Part shown: positions 10,201-18,137 of the stretch, in pieces
How the letters are laid out: each line of letters begins with the position of its first letter
How positions within the stretch are numbered: position 1 is the first letter of the stretch
From: Haloterrigena gelatinilytica
GTDB lineage: Archaea > Halobacteriota > Halobacteria > Halobacteriales > Natrialbaceae
Assembly: GCF_013342145.1 (NCBI RefSeq)
Contig: NZ_JABUQZ010000001.1
Location: forward strand, 2,356,001-2,420,000
DNA length: 64,000 nucleotides
Direction: 5' to 3'
The notes under the pieces: model-generated
Databases searched by the model: none
Seen by the model: the letters and a program-made list of their open reading frames with translations, nothing else
Told to the model about the DNA's origin: nothing
Program-made: the position numbers and the translations under genes

Positions 10201-10331
10201 GCAGTCAAAAGTACGAGAAAAAGAAACGTGCCGAACAGAGTGAATGGCTGACTGGGGTCTGGAATATCAGAAGGGGCCCAAGGCCCGAGTTGAGTCATAC
10301 TAATGGCGAAAAATCCCACACCCTTAGTCAT
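7248..10331 (-). CDS. Large membrane protein of unknown function in recombinase operon
   Basis: I do not recognise this 1027-residue protein. The first 230 residues carry about five hydrophobic segments (roughly 28-52, 93-113, 126-146, 165-187, 195-222), and the remaining 800 residues look soluble and rich in charged and helical sequence. The gene is strikingly AT-rich compared with all neighbours, with codon choice (ATA, TTA, AGA) unlike the host, which points to recent transfer from a lower-GC source. It is the last gene of an apparent three-gene operon behind two tyrosine recombinases (86-base gap). An alternative start at 10298 would remove 11 residues. A membrane-anchored effector or defence function is possible but is only a guess. 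Confidence 0.8.
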   Translation of the reverse strand: MTKGVGFFAISMTQLGPWAPSDIPDPSQPFTLFGTFLFLVLLTALILWYFKFFLPPWNSIRLRATIGNLLSTGRISFRKRGTRAYLSIFGKNGLLTGPVFTLLILGISIWLLPETNLGKDVPGQLLSLQVGLTGAGTIVIVFLIERIASRDLGTNILNLFLARSKVVPFVGFLLSAIGANATIVHIVDASRPVETTGVILLSAGSLVAIGGFYWLTISLLLGYPFRELLESRLQLQVRQRIHRERLRAAADELVMSLPGIGVGQFTGSRRFLDSTKRVTGANMKDGESDGYLSDINYKNIRSITIQDGGENGGQVEAQISAQIGDRIKPNTTLVQIDNRNGTSIDSVKLSKTFKVSKDPVWRTNDEEFANSRSQLQQLAFEAIQEGNEPRFKSICEIYEELVKTYYEDVSSEGDWNWSLSTDPIGPLYNDLQEIHDQTIELGKHDFRIVVIDTIAATGYRWKEARLYSPVSNALTRLRSCYVRSPSEIPHLEYPLLSFRQILLGMDVTSADSLTEFKHLYQYNQKSLEELEWILKNSLEKDTSLGFKRSWNLTKEYYSSERESAIRSEVNRIRSGEDSEQEKSSPSSRISVLEAIQERFLQAIIDRQRLLFTAASALFHYYTEGSLSEDTFNDIRDNAVLEYFDSVEVVVEGYNAIFSGSNDPLKLERWGDMFGPDDFGGAKAVQMTVGDWILDGYCLLLLANFEEDWLNDSENLPSENPIPAEDPIIQREEEIINRLEEIPDQYDLDELFEGMDNVNERIFLACAFHEMAAEQAKDEERQRIADSNLDQQNVDTYKSQFRNGFGNRISLRKACIEAGIIEGASSIGKPSKIRRIQWKNILSKRPFVDGFGQVQQDNTARDGAHFAEQVRTPLVSALQPTFDEVDLESVEEVLTEIEYQIRNNDDIIAIVLGDFDIEGELWKRDTFEGVRDGAIGHLLDIPVYSDSYKEFDAAIIFSAETATLQEQYEDNDEIPIIHVQEVDPATVANQASLNPEQSVLIEVDYKYKPEAEVQNGIFYHLQPSENAE

Positions 10332-10417
10332 TTACCAACGAAGTATGATCATCAGAATACTCAAATCTACCTGATTTCTTCATCCACGGCGTTTCAGTGT
10401 TGACGAAGGATCCGTGA

Positions 10418-11599
10418 TTACTCGTGATTGAACCCAGAGTTGGGATCGTCAGCGGCGTTCCGGAACTCGTCTTCGTAGCGTTCGCGTTCTTCTGCGTCGT
10501 CAGGAAGGTCGTAGTGTAGTTTCTGGACACGTGGGGAGACATCACAGCGCTGGTCGATTCCGCCTGCAGAGACTCCTCTGTTCTTTTGGTCTGTGATATA
10601 CCCTGTTCGGATGTGATGGGGGGCTCGACTGCTAGGACATTTGTAGGCGGAGTTGTTTTTCTGGGCTGCTTCGCAGTCTTCTGGATCTCGGTCGTGTGGA
10701 CAGTCTAATCCGACTGCACACGGGCGAGTCCACTTGTAAGCGATTTTCTGTAACGTTGACGGACTCATTCTACCGTCGCCTTTCGTGAGCAATGGTTCCC
10801 TTCCCTCCTCGTCAATTACTGGCGGTCGCTGGTCATTGAGATAGTCCTGAATGATCTCTGGAACATCGTCATAGAGAGTGATTTCCCGTTTACTGCCTTC
10901 GTCATTTTTGAGCGGAGTCGTCTCTTGGCTCTCGTAGTGAAGAACCCGCTCATCGTAGTCGAAGTGAGGTACATCACGGCCGATCAACCCGCCTTTCCGC
11001 GGACCTGAATGGCACATCAACTCCATCGAGACGTGTTCTATATCGGCGTACTCGTATTTCCGAAGGTGATCTAGAGCTGCTTTTGCTATTTCTGGGTCGA
11101 GTTTCTTCTCGTCAACACCCTCTCCTCCGTCATAGTCTATTTCTGGGATTTCAACGCACTTCTCGAAGCGAACCGGAGCCATACGATGTTCGATCAAATA
11201 GCGGATGAACTCACGGAACAGATACATATCGTCTCTGAGCGTCGTGTCCGATAACGGTTCGTCCCGAGACAGAGACTCGTACTTCCGCCATTTGTCGTAT
11301 CGCTCTACGTCCTCGCTTGTGAGGTCCTCGGTTGTCTCAACGCACGCTTCATCTTCGAGGTACGTCTGGAGATAGTTCAGTTTCCGCTTGTACTGCCCTG
11401 TCGAATTGACCTCCTCTAGTTTCTTTTCCCGGAACTCACTCAAGACTGCCTCCATCGAGCGGGACTTCAGCGAGAGTTCGGGAAAGGAGTCCGCCATGTG
11501 GTCCACGACGGTGGACGCGATTTGTTCGAGTAATTCCTCTGGCGGATCACCCGAGAGGTGTTGTTTGAGGAACTCTACGTCATCGAGGTGGTCGGTCAT
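10418..11599 (-). CDS. Tyrosine recombinase, second of a tandem pair
   Basis: A 393-residue phage-type integrase. After an extra N-terminal segment (1-60), the core-binding domain (YKRKLNYLQTYLEDEA, DLTSEDVERYDKW) leads to the catalytic domain: Arg in MCHSGPRKGGLIG, HxxR in APHHIRTG, Tyr in KLHYDLPD. It shares the Cys-rich insert (TRPCAVGLDCPHDRDPEDCE...YKCPSS) with the integrase at 6155 and is a diverged paralogue of it. It lies 34 bases behind the recombinase at 11634 and ahead of the 1027-residue membrane protein, all on the minus strand. Its base composition is intermediate between host and the AT-rich neighbour. It may act together with the upstream recombinase to move this module. Confidence 0.88.
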   Translation of the reverse strand: MTDHLDDVEFLKQHLSGDPPEELLEQIASTVVDHMADSFPELSLKSRSMEAVLSEFREKKLEEVNSTGQYKRKLNYLQTYLEDEACVETTEDLTSEDVERYDKWRKYESLSRDEPLSDTTLRDDMYLFREFIRYLIEHRMAPVRFEKCVEIPEIDYDGGEGVDEKKLDPEIAKAALDHLRKYEYADIEHVSMELMCHSGPRKGGLIGRDVPHFDYDERVLHYESQETTPLKNDEGSKREITLYDDVPEIIQDYLNDQRPPVIDEEGREPLLTKGDGRMSPSTLQKIAYKWTRPCAVGLDCPHDRDPEDCEAAQKNNSAYKCPSSRAPHHIRTGYITDQKNRGVSAGGIDQRCDVSPRVQKLHYDLPDDAEERERYEDEFRNAADDPNSGFNHE

Positions 11600-11633
11600 T
11601 GGTTAGTGTGATCAGTTTTGTGATGAGTTTGTC

Positions 11634-12932
11634 TCACTCGAAGTCGTCAAGTGAGCTGTCGAAGTCGGGTTGGTAGTCTGTGCAGGCGTCGTCTGGCAGG
11701 ATCTGACGGATTCGTTTCCGGAAGAAGACGCGCCGGTATTGTCGCCGCTGTTCTGCTGTGAGGTAGAAGTCCCGGACTGCTGCCGCGTCGCTACTGCCCT
11801 GTTCCTCGGCTATCTCACCAGCGGTGTCCAACAGATCAGTCTCAGCTTCCGCCAGGATGTTGTAGTAGAACGCCCGACCGTGCTTTGGAGTCCCCACGTC
11901 ACCGCCGACAGTCACGTCCGCCTTCCGGCACAGGTCTTTGAAACGCTGCCGCATCTGCTTGGGGCTCAAGAACGACCGGCCTTCTACGTCACTCGGAAAG
12001 AGATGCCCATTCCAGTTTGGCCGCTGAGTGTGTTTCTCGATCAGACTAGCGAGTGCATCGAGGCCGAACATGAGCGCGACTTGCCCCTGACCGTTCTTTC
12101 GCTCAGGTTCCTCAAACTCGATGTACGAATCGTCCACATCGAGGTTGATTTGATCTACGTGTACCGCGGGCAGTTCCTTTGTACGAACGCCCCAGATGCA
12201 GTATCCGATCACTAGCATTCGCTCTTCATCTGTCTCAGCAGCGATCCATAGTCGTCGAACCTGCTCGGGTGCTAGAGGTGTCGAGTCGGAGTGCCAGTCC
12301 CACCGGAAGTCGTCTTCGAGGTCCTCCATCGGATCGTAGGCGATACGACCGGATCGACCAAGCCACTCGAAGAATCGATGTGCAGCACGTACGTAGTGAT
12401 AGGCTGAATCGTGCGATGTAAGCTCACGTCGGAGACTTTTGACGACCTCTTTGAACGAGTCGTAGACTTCGGTTTTGAGTTCGGGGTCGTTTGCTATGGC
12501 GAGGATCCTATCATCACCGTATTCGTTACTGAATCGGCGGAGAACCTCGTTGAGGCGTGCACGTTGTGTACGTTTCGTAGAGGGCCTCCAACCTCGACAT
12601 TCGACGCGATCATCGAGGTATGCTTTAGCTCGCTCGATGGTGGCGACGTCGTCGATGCTCCATTCGTACTCTTCCGATCCGCCTGCGGAGGTGAGTAGAA
12701 TGAAGAACTCGGGCGTTCCCATATTGTGCTTCTCACGAAGAACCCACCGAAGGTGCGAGTAGCCGTTATCGGTCAACCACCGCACCGCTGGGTAGTCCCG
12801 TGGTGATTGCGGGATTTCTGTTCTCCATTCTTCGAGGAGTTCCTCCCCGATTTCCTGAAGGGCTGCGAGATCATGGCTCCAGTTTCGATACCCTTCTGGA
12901 TCGTCTGAGTTGTCTTCTGAACTGTTCGTCAT
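11634..12932 (-). CDS. Tyrosine recombinase, first of a tandem pair
   Basis: A 432-residue recombinase of a different subfamily from its neighbour, without the Cys-rich insert. A core-binding region spans about 85-210 (AYHYVRAAHRFFEWLGRSGR) and the catalytic domain follows: Arg in YCIWGVRTKELPAV, a HxR box in TPKHGRAFYYN and a Tyr in VRDFYLTAEQ. The start at 12932 (MTNSSEDN) is chosen because the upstream extension would be hydrophobic and unlike the family; AT-rich sequence at about 12970-12985 (ATACAAATATGTAT) can serve as promoter. It heads the operon 11634-10418-7248. Two unlike recombinases in tandem with a third non-recombinase gene recall Tn554-type tnpA/tnpB/tnpC arrangements, although the third gene here is much larger. 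Confidence 0.8.
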   Translation of the reverse strand: MTNSSEDNSDDPEGYRNWSHDLAALQEIGEELLEEWRTEIPQSPRDYPAVRWLTDNGYSHLRWVLREKHNMGTPEFFILLTSAGGSEEYEWSIDDVATIERAKAYLDDRVECRGWRPSTKRTQRARLNEVLRRFSNEYGDDRILAIANDPELKTEVYDSFKEVVKSLRRELTSHDSAYHYVRAAHRFFEWLGRSGRIAYDPMEDLEDDFRWDWHSDSTPLAPEQVRRLWIAAETDEERMLVIGYCIWGVRTKELPAVHVDQINLDVDDSYIEFEEPERKNGQGQVALMFGLDALASLIEKHTQRPNWNGHLFPSDVEGRSFLSPKQMRQRFKDLCRKADVTVGGDVGTPKHGRAFYYNILAEAETDLLDTAGEIAEEQGSSDAAAVRDFYLTAEQRRQYRRVFFRKRIRQILPDDACTDYQPDFDSSLDDFE

Positions 12933-13039
12933 ATCTCCCCATAGCAGGAGCGGGAACATAATTCCTATCAGAATACAAATATGTATGTGAGGAGGATTTG
13001 TCCGCAATGAAAATTTGTATTGCCAGCAGGACTTCACGA

Positions 13040-13418
13040 GAAGTCCAGGACGGTAACGGCCTCATCTCACACTAGCCCAAATCATTCAACGACTCTCTTA
13101 GCACTGCTAAAGGATACTATAATTATCCCGTCATAATTGCACACCACCGTGTTGAAAGCTATGTCACGCCCATTCCTTACCCAATAGCCTAATCCCCGTT
13201 CCGTCACTCGATCCCAGAAGCGTCTCAAAACATCTGTGTGTAATTCAGGATGCGTAACTCGCCGCAGTCATGCGTTTTCCAAACTAGTCATATCATCACA
13301 CAGTATGCTAGATATTACGACAGTTCAAGGGTGAGGGGAATCCTATTATGCCGCGACAGAAACACGAAAACAATCTATCCGAATGGCTGAGCCGGCTATC
13401 GTTATCTAGCCACCCATG
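13040..13418. other. Intergenic region, nothing recognised
   Basis: About 380 AT-rich bases upstream of the recombinase operon and downstream of the 186-residue gene. I see no gene, RNA or clear repeat in it. Confidence 0.4.
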
Positions 13419-13979
13419 TTAGATAGAATTGGCATGCATATCATAAGCACCAATGACATTCGAAGCCTCATGTGAAATTGCTTCATCCTCATTAGTTGGG
13501 TTTCGCTTCTGATCCACATTTGGCAGTGATCCCTGATCATACTCACCCCCAGGGTAGACGGACACGCACGTTCCGTTCAATTCAGCGTACTTAGCGGCGT
13601 ACAAGGGCTTCAGTACGAGGCTATTCGTAATGAGTCTCTCGTAGAGCGATTCAGGAAGATCAGTAATAATAGTCACCCGTGCGCCGCTTACATCGCCTGA
13701 TTCCAGGTCCTCGTTACTGACTCCGGAGAGCGCGGAGGCTCCGACCAAATCCAGCAACGGTCTGTCTATTGTGCTGTTTGCGAGTACTGCCTTCTCATGT
13801 TCCTCATGGTAGTACCATGCAACTTTCGCACTCTGAACGGGATCCAATCGGGAACTCTTAAACCCGACTTCACGCACGAGGCGCGCCGGAAGCTGAAACT
13901 TGTTGTCTCCGAACACCGGTCGGCGCATTTCGGACGGGAAGTCAGTCGAATACGGGGGCTCTTTCGGTGTCTTAGCCAT
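13419..13979 (-). CDS. Hypothetical protein with possible AbrB-like N-terminus
   Basis: A 186-residue soluble protein that I do not recognise with certainty. Residues 20-70 (DNKFQLPARLVREVGFKSSRL ... VAWYYHEEHEKAVLANS) have the pattern of a swapped-hairpin AbrB/SpoVT domain: a strand, a proline-containing turn, a helix, then two strands. If so it would bind DNA as a dimer. The rest (TIITDLPESLYERLITN, GGEYDQGSLPN) is not assignable. The gene is isolated, minus strand, with long non-coding flanks, which would fit a self-regulated small regulator or antitoxin without its toxin. Confidence 0.6.
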   Translation of the reverse strand: MAKTPKEPPYSTDFPSEMRRPVFGDNKFQLPARLVREVGFKSSRLDPVQSAKVAWYYHEEHEKAVLANSTIDRPLLDLVGASALSGVSNEDLESGDVSGARVTIITDLPESLYERLITNSLVLKPLYAAKYAELNGTCVSVYPGGEYDQGSLPNVDQKRNPTNEDEAISHEASNVIGAYDMHANSI

Positions 13980-14447
13980 CGGTCTAACCCCGTTAAAGGG
14001 AACTCATAAACAAAAACCCTCGCTGGCCACGAACTACCTAACGTCACACCGCGAATCTAAGACCTGGAGAACCTCGTCATCAGCACCAATAACGGCAGAT
14101 TCGGTAGAATCGAAGATTGGAGCTGCTATCGGAGTAATGGTGGAACCGGCTTCGATGAATCGTTTGTAATCGATGGATGGTGAGTGAATCTCGTTCAGCT
14201 AAAGGTCATCTTCACAAGGAAAGCAACTCCTTGACAATAGCGATAAAGCAACCGCCCATCACGGCTTCGTGGAAATCGCGCGTCTAGGAGGCGAGTGGGA
14301 TGTGGTCCTCGGTATTCTTTCGGTGATTCGTAACTTGCGCTCGGTCCGTGATGCGCAGCTACGAATTGTGACAGGATCATTCTACGCAGCTCGAAGGAAT
14401 ATAGTTCTCTGCCAGAGATCTATGTTCCCTCAATACGAAGTGAGCAT
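13980..14447. other. Intergenic region with a possible decayed coding fragment
   Basis: About 470 bases between divergent genes. On the minus strand, 14034-14198 is an open frame with protein-like sequence (DYKRFIEAGSTITPIAAP, ESAVIGADDEVLQVLDS) but no usual start codon; it could be the tail of a lost gene. Nothing else is seen. Confidence 0.3.
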
Positions 14448-15038
14448 ATGACTGGTTCCACTGGCCCCGACGAGTTTGACGATGTCAACGAGGCAGTCGG
14501 CGCGGAATGGGAAGATGAGACTACCCCTTACGAGCGCATCCGCGACGTCATCAGTCGCGTCCACACCCCAGTTTCCACAGACGCTGTCGCCGACACTGCA
14601 CGCACGTCGCCGAAGACGGCACGAAAACACCTCAACACTCTCGCAGATGAAGGATTCGTCACAACCGATACCGGCGAGAACGGGGGTACGACCTACCGAC
14701 GTTCACCGGAGTCGCTCGTTGTCGAGCAGGCGGCAGACATCCGAGAGCACGTCTCGACAGAGGAGTTGATCACCCGCGTCTCGGAAATGAGAGAGCACAT
14801 TAGCGACTTCCAGGCCGAATACGGCGTCGAATCACCAGAGGAACTACTCGTCGAACGAACGAATCAAACCCTGTCCGAGGCGGCCGCAACCCACGACGAT
14901 CTCGACCCCGAGACACTCCAGGAGTGGCAGACAACGCGGCGGAACCTCGCGTTCGCCAACGCTGCGCTTTCAATCGCCACCGCTGAACGGTTCGTCGGTG
15001 ACGAGTCACGACCGAATGGAAGCACACTTGCCCAGTAA
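14448..15038 (+). CDS. Winged-helix DNA-binding protein, haloarchaeal DUF7342-like
   Basis: A 196-residue transcription regulator. Residues 27-80 form a winged helix: YERIRDVISRVHTPVSTDAVA, the recognition helix SPKTARKHLNTLADEGFV and the wing GENGGTTYRRSP. Residues 85-190 are a helical, probably coiled-coil dimerisation region (ELITRVSEMREHISDFQAEYG, WQTTRRNLAFANAALSIATAERF). Many haloarchaeal elements carry such proteins, often followed by a short partner gene. Here the following sequence has no recognisable partner, so the pair looks broken. The target is unknown. Confidence 0.85.
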   Translation: MTGSTGPDEFDDVNEAVGAEWEDETTPYERIRDVISRVHTPVSTDAVADTARTSPKTARKHLNTLADEGFVTTDTGENGGTTYRRSPESLVVEQAADIREHVSTEELITRVSEMREHISDFQAEYGVESPEELLVERTNQTLSEAAATHDDLDPETLQEWQTTRRNLAFANAALSIATAERFVGDESRPNGSTLAQ

Positions 15039-15334
15039 CTCATTGGAAGACACAGTATGGCAGACGACGCCCGACACTCACACAGCACACGACAAGGTGG
15101 TGTGCGGGACGAGCCAGGATTCCCGTGCATCAACGCCTGTGACAGGCAAGCTCAGCGAACAAGGCATAGCCATTTGTTGAGTGTTAGTCGGAATAGAGCG
15201 CTGGCATGAATCACGCGTTTCGCGTCGGGCAACGATCCGGGATACGGGGAGTTATCGAAACCCGGACGACCAGTTCCTGCGGTGGATTCGGTTTTCTACT
15301 ACCGGTGGGTTTGTCCACAGTCCACTTGATTCTC
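15039..15334. other. Intergenic region, no supported gene
   Basis: Between the winged-helix gene and the convergent HNH gene. A 50-codon open frame from 15058 on the plus strand lacks protein-like composition and is not called. Confidence 0.4.
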
Positions 15335-16384
15335 CTACAGCGCTTCATCCACCTCCTGTAACGCATCGATTGCTTGCTGGAGATGCTCTCGTAGCTCGTT
15401 ACTGCCACTGCCATCACTTGCTACTCGGTCTGTACGCTGCTCGTTCACATCGGTGGACTGCACCGTAGACTCTGACTCGGGTGCCCCCCACGTTTCAGTC
15501 CGGCCCAGTGATTCATCCTCTCCTTCAGCAACTGCATTGAGCCGTTGCTGTTCATCACTCTCATCCGTCGGTGACTCATCTACAGTTTCGTTCTGGTTCG
15601 GTCCTGGTTCTTCTGACGGTCGGCCACCGCGGCTGAACGCGTCTAGCGGGAAGTCGTACGCGTATGCTCGCTTGATCTTGTTGAACGTTGTGCGGCGCGA
15701 GATACCGAGAACGTCCGTCACAGCACTCCGATCACAGCCGCGTTCCAGTGCTTGCCTGACTTGCTCGTCTTCCATGCGTTGCAGCAACAGCTGTTGATCG
15801 TCGGGGATGTGGCCACGCGCCGAGTTCTCGATTTGCTCGGTCAACCCCCACTCTCCGGTCTCGACGTCTTTATCAACGATTTGCTGGTCACGCGATTCGA
15901 CGCGGTTGTCAAGCCCCATCAGCACCCACAATCGCTCACGGACTGCCGACACGGACAACTCCAACGTCAACCCGGACGCGATGTCCCCGGTTCGAAGCGG
16001 CCCGTTCGCCGCGAGGAACCGCAGGATCTCGATGTCCTGCGGCAGCAAAACGCTTCGATCTTCGTCCGTGATCTCGACCGGTGAGTCAGCCGGCGTTGAT
16101 TGTTGATGCAGCCAACTGTGACACGCCCGGCACAGCAGGGTGAGGTTCTCCATGTCGTGTTCGTCCATCCCGTCCGGATCACGCTCGATGTGATGCACGT
16201 GCAGCGTCGCTAACCCGCCTTCTGCAGGCCCGCACCGCCCGCATGACTGGCAGCGGTGCTTGTACTCCGCCAGCACGTCCTCGCGTGTCTCCGGATCCAC
16301 CGTCTCGTGACACTCACAGTGTTCGTTCTTCTTCGTCGATTCGGTACTCGCGTCGTCGTGAGATCGTGACTCCGAGTCTGTCAT
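15335..16384 (-). CDS. HNH endonuclease with winged-helix and HTH regions
   Basis: A 349-residue protein. The HNH nuclease lies at about 30-95: two zinc CxxC pairs (CQSCGRCG, LLCRACHSW) around the catalytic LHVHHIERD and the Asn of MENLTLLC. A winged helix follows (about 115-200: DIEILRFLAANGPLRTGDIA), then a resolvase-like HTH (about 215-260: ERGCDRSAVTDVLGISRRTTFNKIKRAY) and an acidic, low-complexity tail. The start at 16384 (MTDSESRSHDD) is chosen because the upstream extension looks unconserved. It is the last gene of the minus-strand RAMP operon (125-base gap to the exonuclease gene), so it may be that system's DNA-cutting effector. Family and fold are clear; the link to the RAMP genes is inference. 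Confidence 0.88.
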   Translation of the reverse strand: MTDSESRSHDDASTESTKKNEHCECHETVDPETREDVLAEYKHRCQSCGRCGPAEGGLATLHVHHIERDPDGMDEHDMENLTLLCRACHSWLHQQSTPADSPVEITDEDRSVLLPQDIEILRFLAANGPLRTGDIASGLTLELSVSAVRERLWVLMGLDNRVESRDQQIVDKDVETGEWGLTEQIENSARGHIPDDQQLLLQRMEDEQVRQALERGCDRSAVTDVLGISRRTTFNKIKRAYAYDFPLDAFSRGGRPSEEPGPNQNETVDESPTDESDEQQRLNAVAEGEDESLGRTETWGAPESESTVQSTDVNEQRTDRVASDGSGSNELREHLQQAIDALQEVDEAL

Positions 16385-16509
16385 TCGTTGGTCGTGGAAC
16401 CGCTGATTCGTCGAATCTCGATGCGTCACCGCGATTCTACCTGGGATATCGCTTCAATCTGCAAGCACGGACCGTCCTGACTCCGCGTGACTCGTACACT
16501 CGAATACCG

Positions 16510-17178
16510 TCAGCCCTCCGTCGTCGGCGTCAGCGACTTCACGTTGAAATCGGACTTACTGCAGTACCGTTCCGCAAGCCGGCCGAGCGATCGCGTCCGC
16601 AACATGTCCGCGACGTTATGCACCACGAGTTCCGCGAACCGTTCATTCTCGTACGCTGTCACCGCCTCACTACTCTCCGCGAACGGATCCATATCACCGT
16701 ACCTCCCGTCGCACAACGCTTCGTACACGCCCGCCAGGTCGCCTCGCGGCTCATCCTCGTCACTGACGGTCGTATTGAACCGGTTCGTGACGAGCGGCAT
16801 CACGTCGGCGTACGGCACGTCCGTGAACGGCCAGTCGATATCGTGGTGTGCGTACTGCGTCCGGAGAAACGGGACGTCGAACCCGCCTTTCCACCGCTCC
16901 CCGTTATACGCGACCAGCAACACGTCCTCATCACGGAACCGCACCTCGACAAACCCGCTCACCGCTTCGAACAACTCTCGTTCCGACTCGTGCCTAGTCA
17001 CCTTCACGTGCGACTCGACACGATCCCCCACCGCAGCCTCCACGCCCGGTGCTTCCTGCCCGTTCGTCTGGACGAACACACGCACCCCGAGCGGCACCGC
17101 GAACCCGACCGTCGTCACCACATCATCTACGCTGAACCCCGACGTCTCAATGTCGACCACTACCTGCTCCAACGTCAC
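16510..17178 (-). CDS. RNase H-fold 3'-5' exonuclease-like protein of the RAMP operon
   Basis: A 222-residue protein of the DnaQ/PolB-exonuclease superfamily. Visible catalytic acids are D9 and E11 in VVDIETSG, Asp in the helix of GFDVPFLRTQY (about residue 101), and His and Asp in HNVADMLRT (about 193-197). The last box, HNxxD followed by L..L, resembles YprB-like RNase H proteins. Starts with GTG overlapping the stop of the RAMP gene (GTGA), so the two are translationally coupled. It may trim or degrade guide or target nucleic acid for the RAMP complex. All four acids seem intact, so activity is expected; the substrate is not known. Confidence 0.82.
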   Translation of the reverse strand: MTLEQVVVDIETSGFSVDDVVTTVGFAVPLGVRVFVQTNGQEAPGVEAAVGDRVESHVKVTRHESERELFEAVSGFVEVRFRDEDVLLVAYNGERWKGGFDVPFLRTQYAHHDIDWPFTDVPYADVMPLVTNRFNTTVSDEDEPRGDLAGVYEALCDGRYGDMDPFAESSEAVTAYENERFAELVVHNVADMLRTRSLGRLAERYCSKSDFNVKSLTPTTEG

Positions 17179-18137
17179 GCCGCATCACCTTCCCTGTCCA
17201 CAACGCGTTCCGGAACGCGATCAGCTCCCGGCGGCCACACGCGAAGCTCACCGAACCCGAACCGCGAGTGCGTCCCGACACGGTATACGCCGTTCACCGC
17301 TGTTCGAACCGGGTTCGGCCCCGTATACGGAACGAGTTGCCCGTGATCAACCGTCGTCACAGCGTACGTCTCGTCCCCGTCAACAAACCGTGTCTCCCGG
17401 CACCGCAACTCAGACTTATCGACACCCCACCACCACGGAATCGACTGGGCATCCCCACACGGATGCTCCGTCTCCAGCACGAACGGTGTCACCAACTCAA
17501 TCCAGCACGACTCGTCACTGCGTTGAGCCGCTTCCAACCGCGAGAAATCCAGTGCCTCCACGTCCACGACCTGCGTCTCCGCAACCGACAACTTCCCAAA
17601 TTCGTAGTTCCTCGCTCCCCCAACCTGCACGCCGTTGAGGACGTCCGTAGACACTGGGAGCACGTCATCGTCGCCAGGCTGGGCGTGCACGTAGCAATGC
17701 AGGTACCACGACACAGACCGTCGGTGATCCCGCATCTTCTTCGGGCGACCGAACCAGCACGTCGAATCAAACGCCACGCGATCCCCGTGTACCTGCAACG
17801 GATGCGTGTTATGCGCATCTCGCGGACGTGAGTCAAGCAACCAGCGGTGCGCCGGGTCACGAAACACGAACAAATCCTCGTACGCCTCCACCTCAGGAAG
17901 CGACTGCCCGAGTTTCCCCGCGTACCCATCCTGCGACGCCGCCAGCGGGTACTCACCGTACTCGCCCGGCAGGAAAACGCCGTGACTCACGTTCAACGCG
18001 CGAGCGACCTGCTCATCCACACGGCGTGCGATCGCATTGAACAACGCATTCCCAGTCACGAAATACGGGTGTCCCAAGTACTGCCCGTCCAACTTGAACA
18101 GCACCTGCTGCAATCGCGTCACGCACACCACCACCAT
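17175..18137 (-). CDS. RAMP-superfamily protein (Cas5/Cas6-like)
   Basis: A 320-residue protein with two glycine-rich loops typical of Cas RAMP (RRM-fold) proteins: VQVGGARNYEFGKLSV at about 172-187 and YRVGTHSRFGFGELRVW near the C-terminus. The first loop is close in sequence to that of the Cas7-like protein at 19446 (IGGARNFGAGIAD), so the two are related. An N-terminal ferredoxin-like strand (VCVTRLQQVLFKLDG) and the helix GNALFNAIARRV also fit. Start at 18137 is chosen: the longer frame runs through the direct-repeat region. It presumably binds an RNA as part of a multi-subunit complex, as Cas5/Cas6/Cas7 proteins do. There are no cas1/cas2 or effector-helicase genes nearby. Confidence 0.78.
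   Translation of the reverse strand: MVVVCVTRLQQVLFKLDGQYLGHPYFVTGNALFNAIARRVDEQVARALNVSHGVFLPGEYGEYPLAASQDGYAGKLGQSLPEVEAYEDLFVFRDPAHRWLLDSRPRDAHNTHPLQVHGDRVAFDSTCWFGRPKKMRDHRRSVSWYLHCYVHAQPGDDDVLPVSTDVLNGVQVGGARNYEFGKLSVAETQVVDVEALDFSRLEAAQRSDESCWIELVTPFVLETEHPCGDAQSIPWWWGVDKSELRCRETRFVDGDETYAVTTVDHGQLVPYTGPNPVRTAVNGVYRVGTHSRFGFGELRVWPPGADRVPERVVDREGDAA

Noticed and set aside
15058-15210. Small frame after the winged-helix gene as its partner
   Set aside because: Translation is His/Arg/Ser-rich and does not resemble a folded partner protein.
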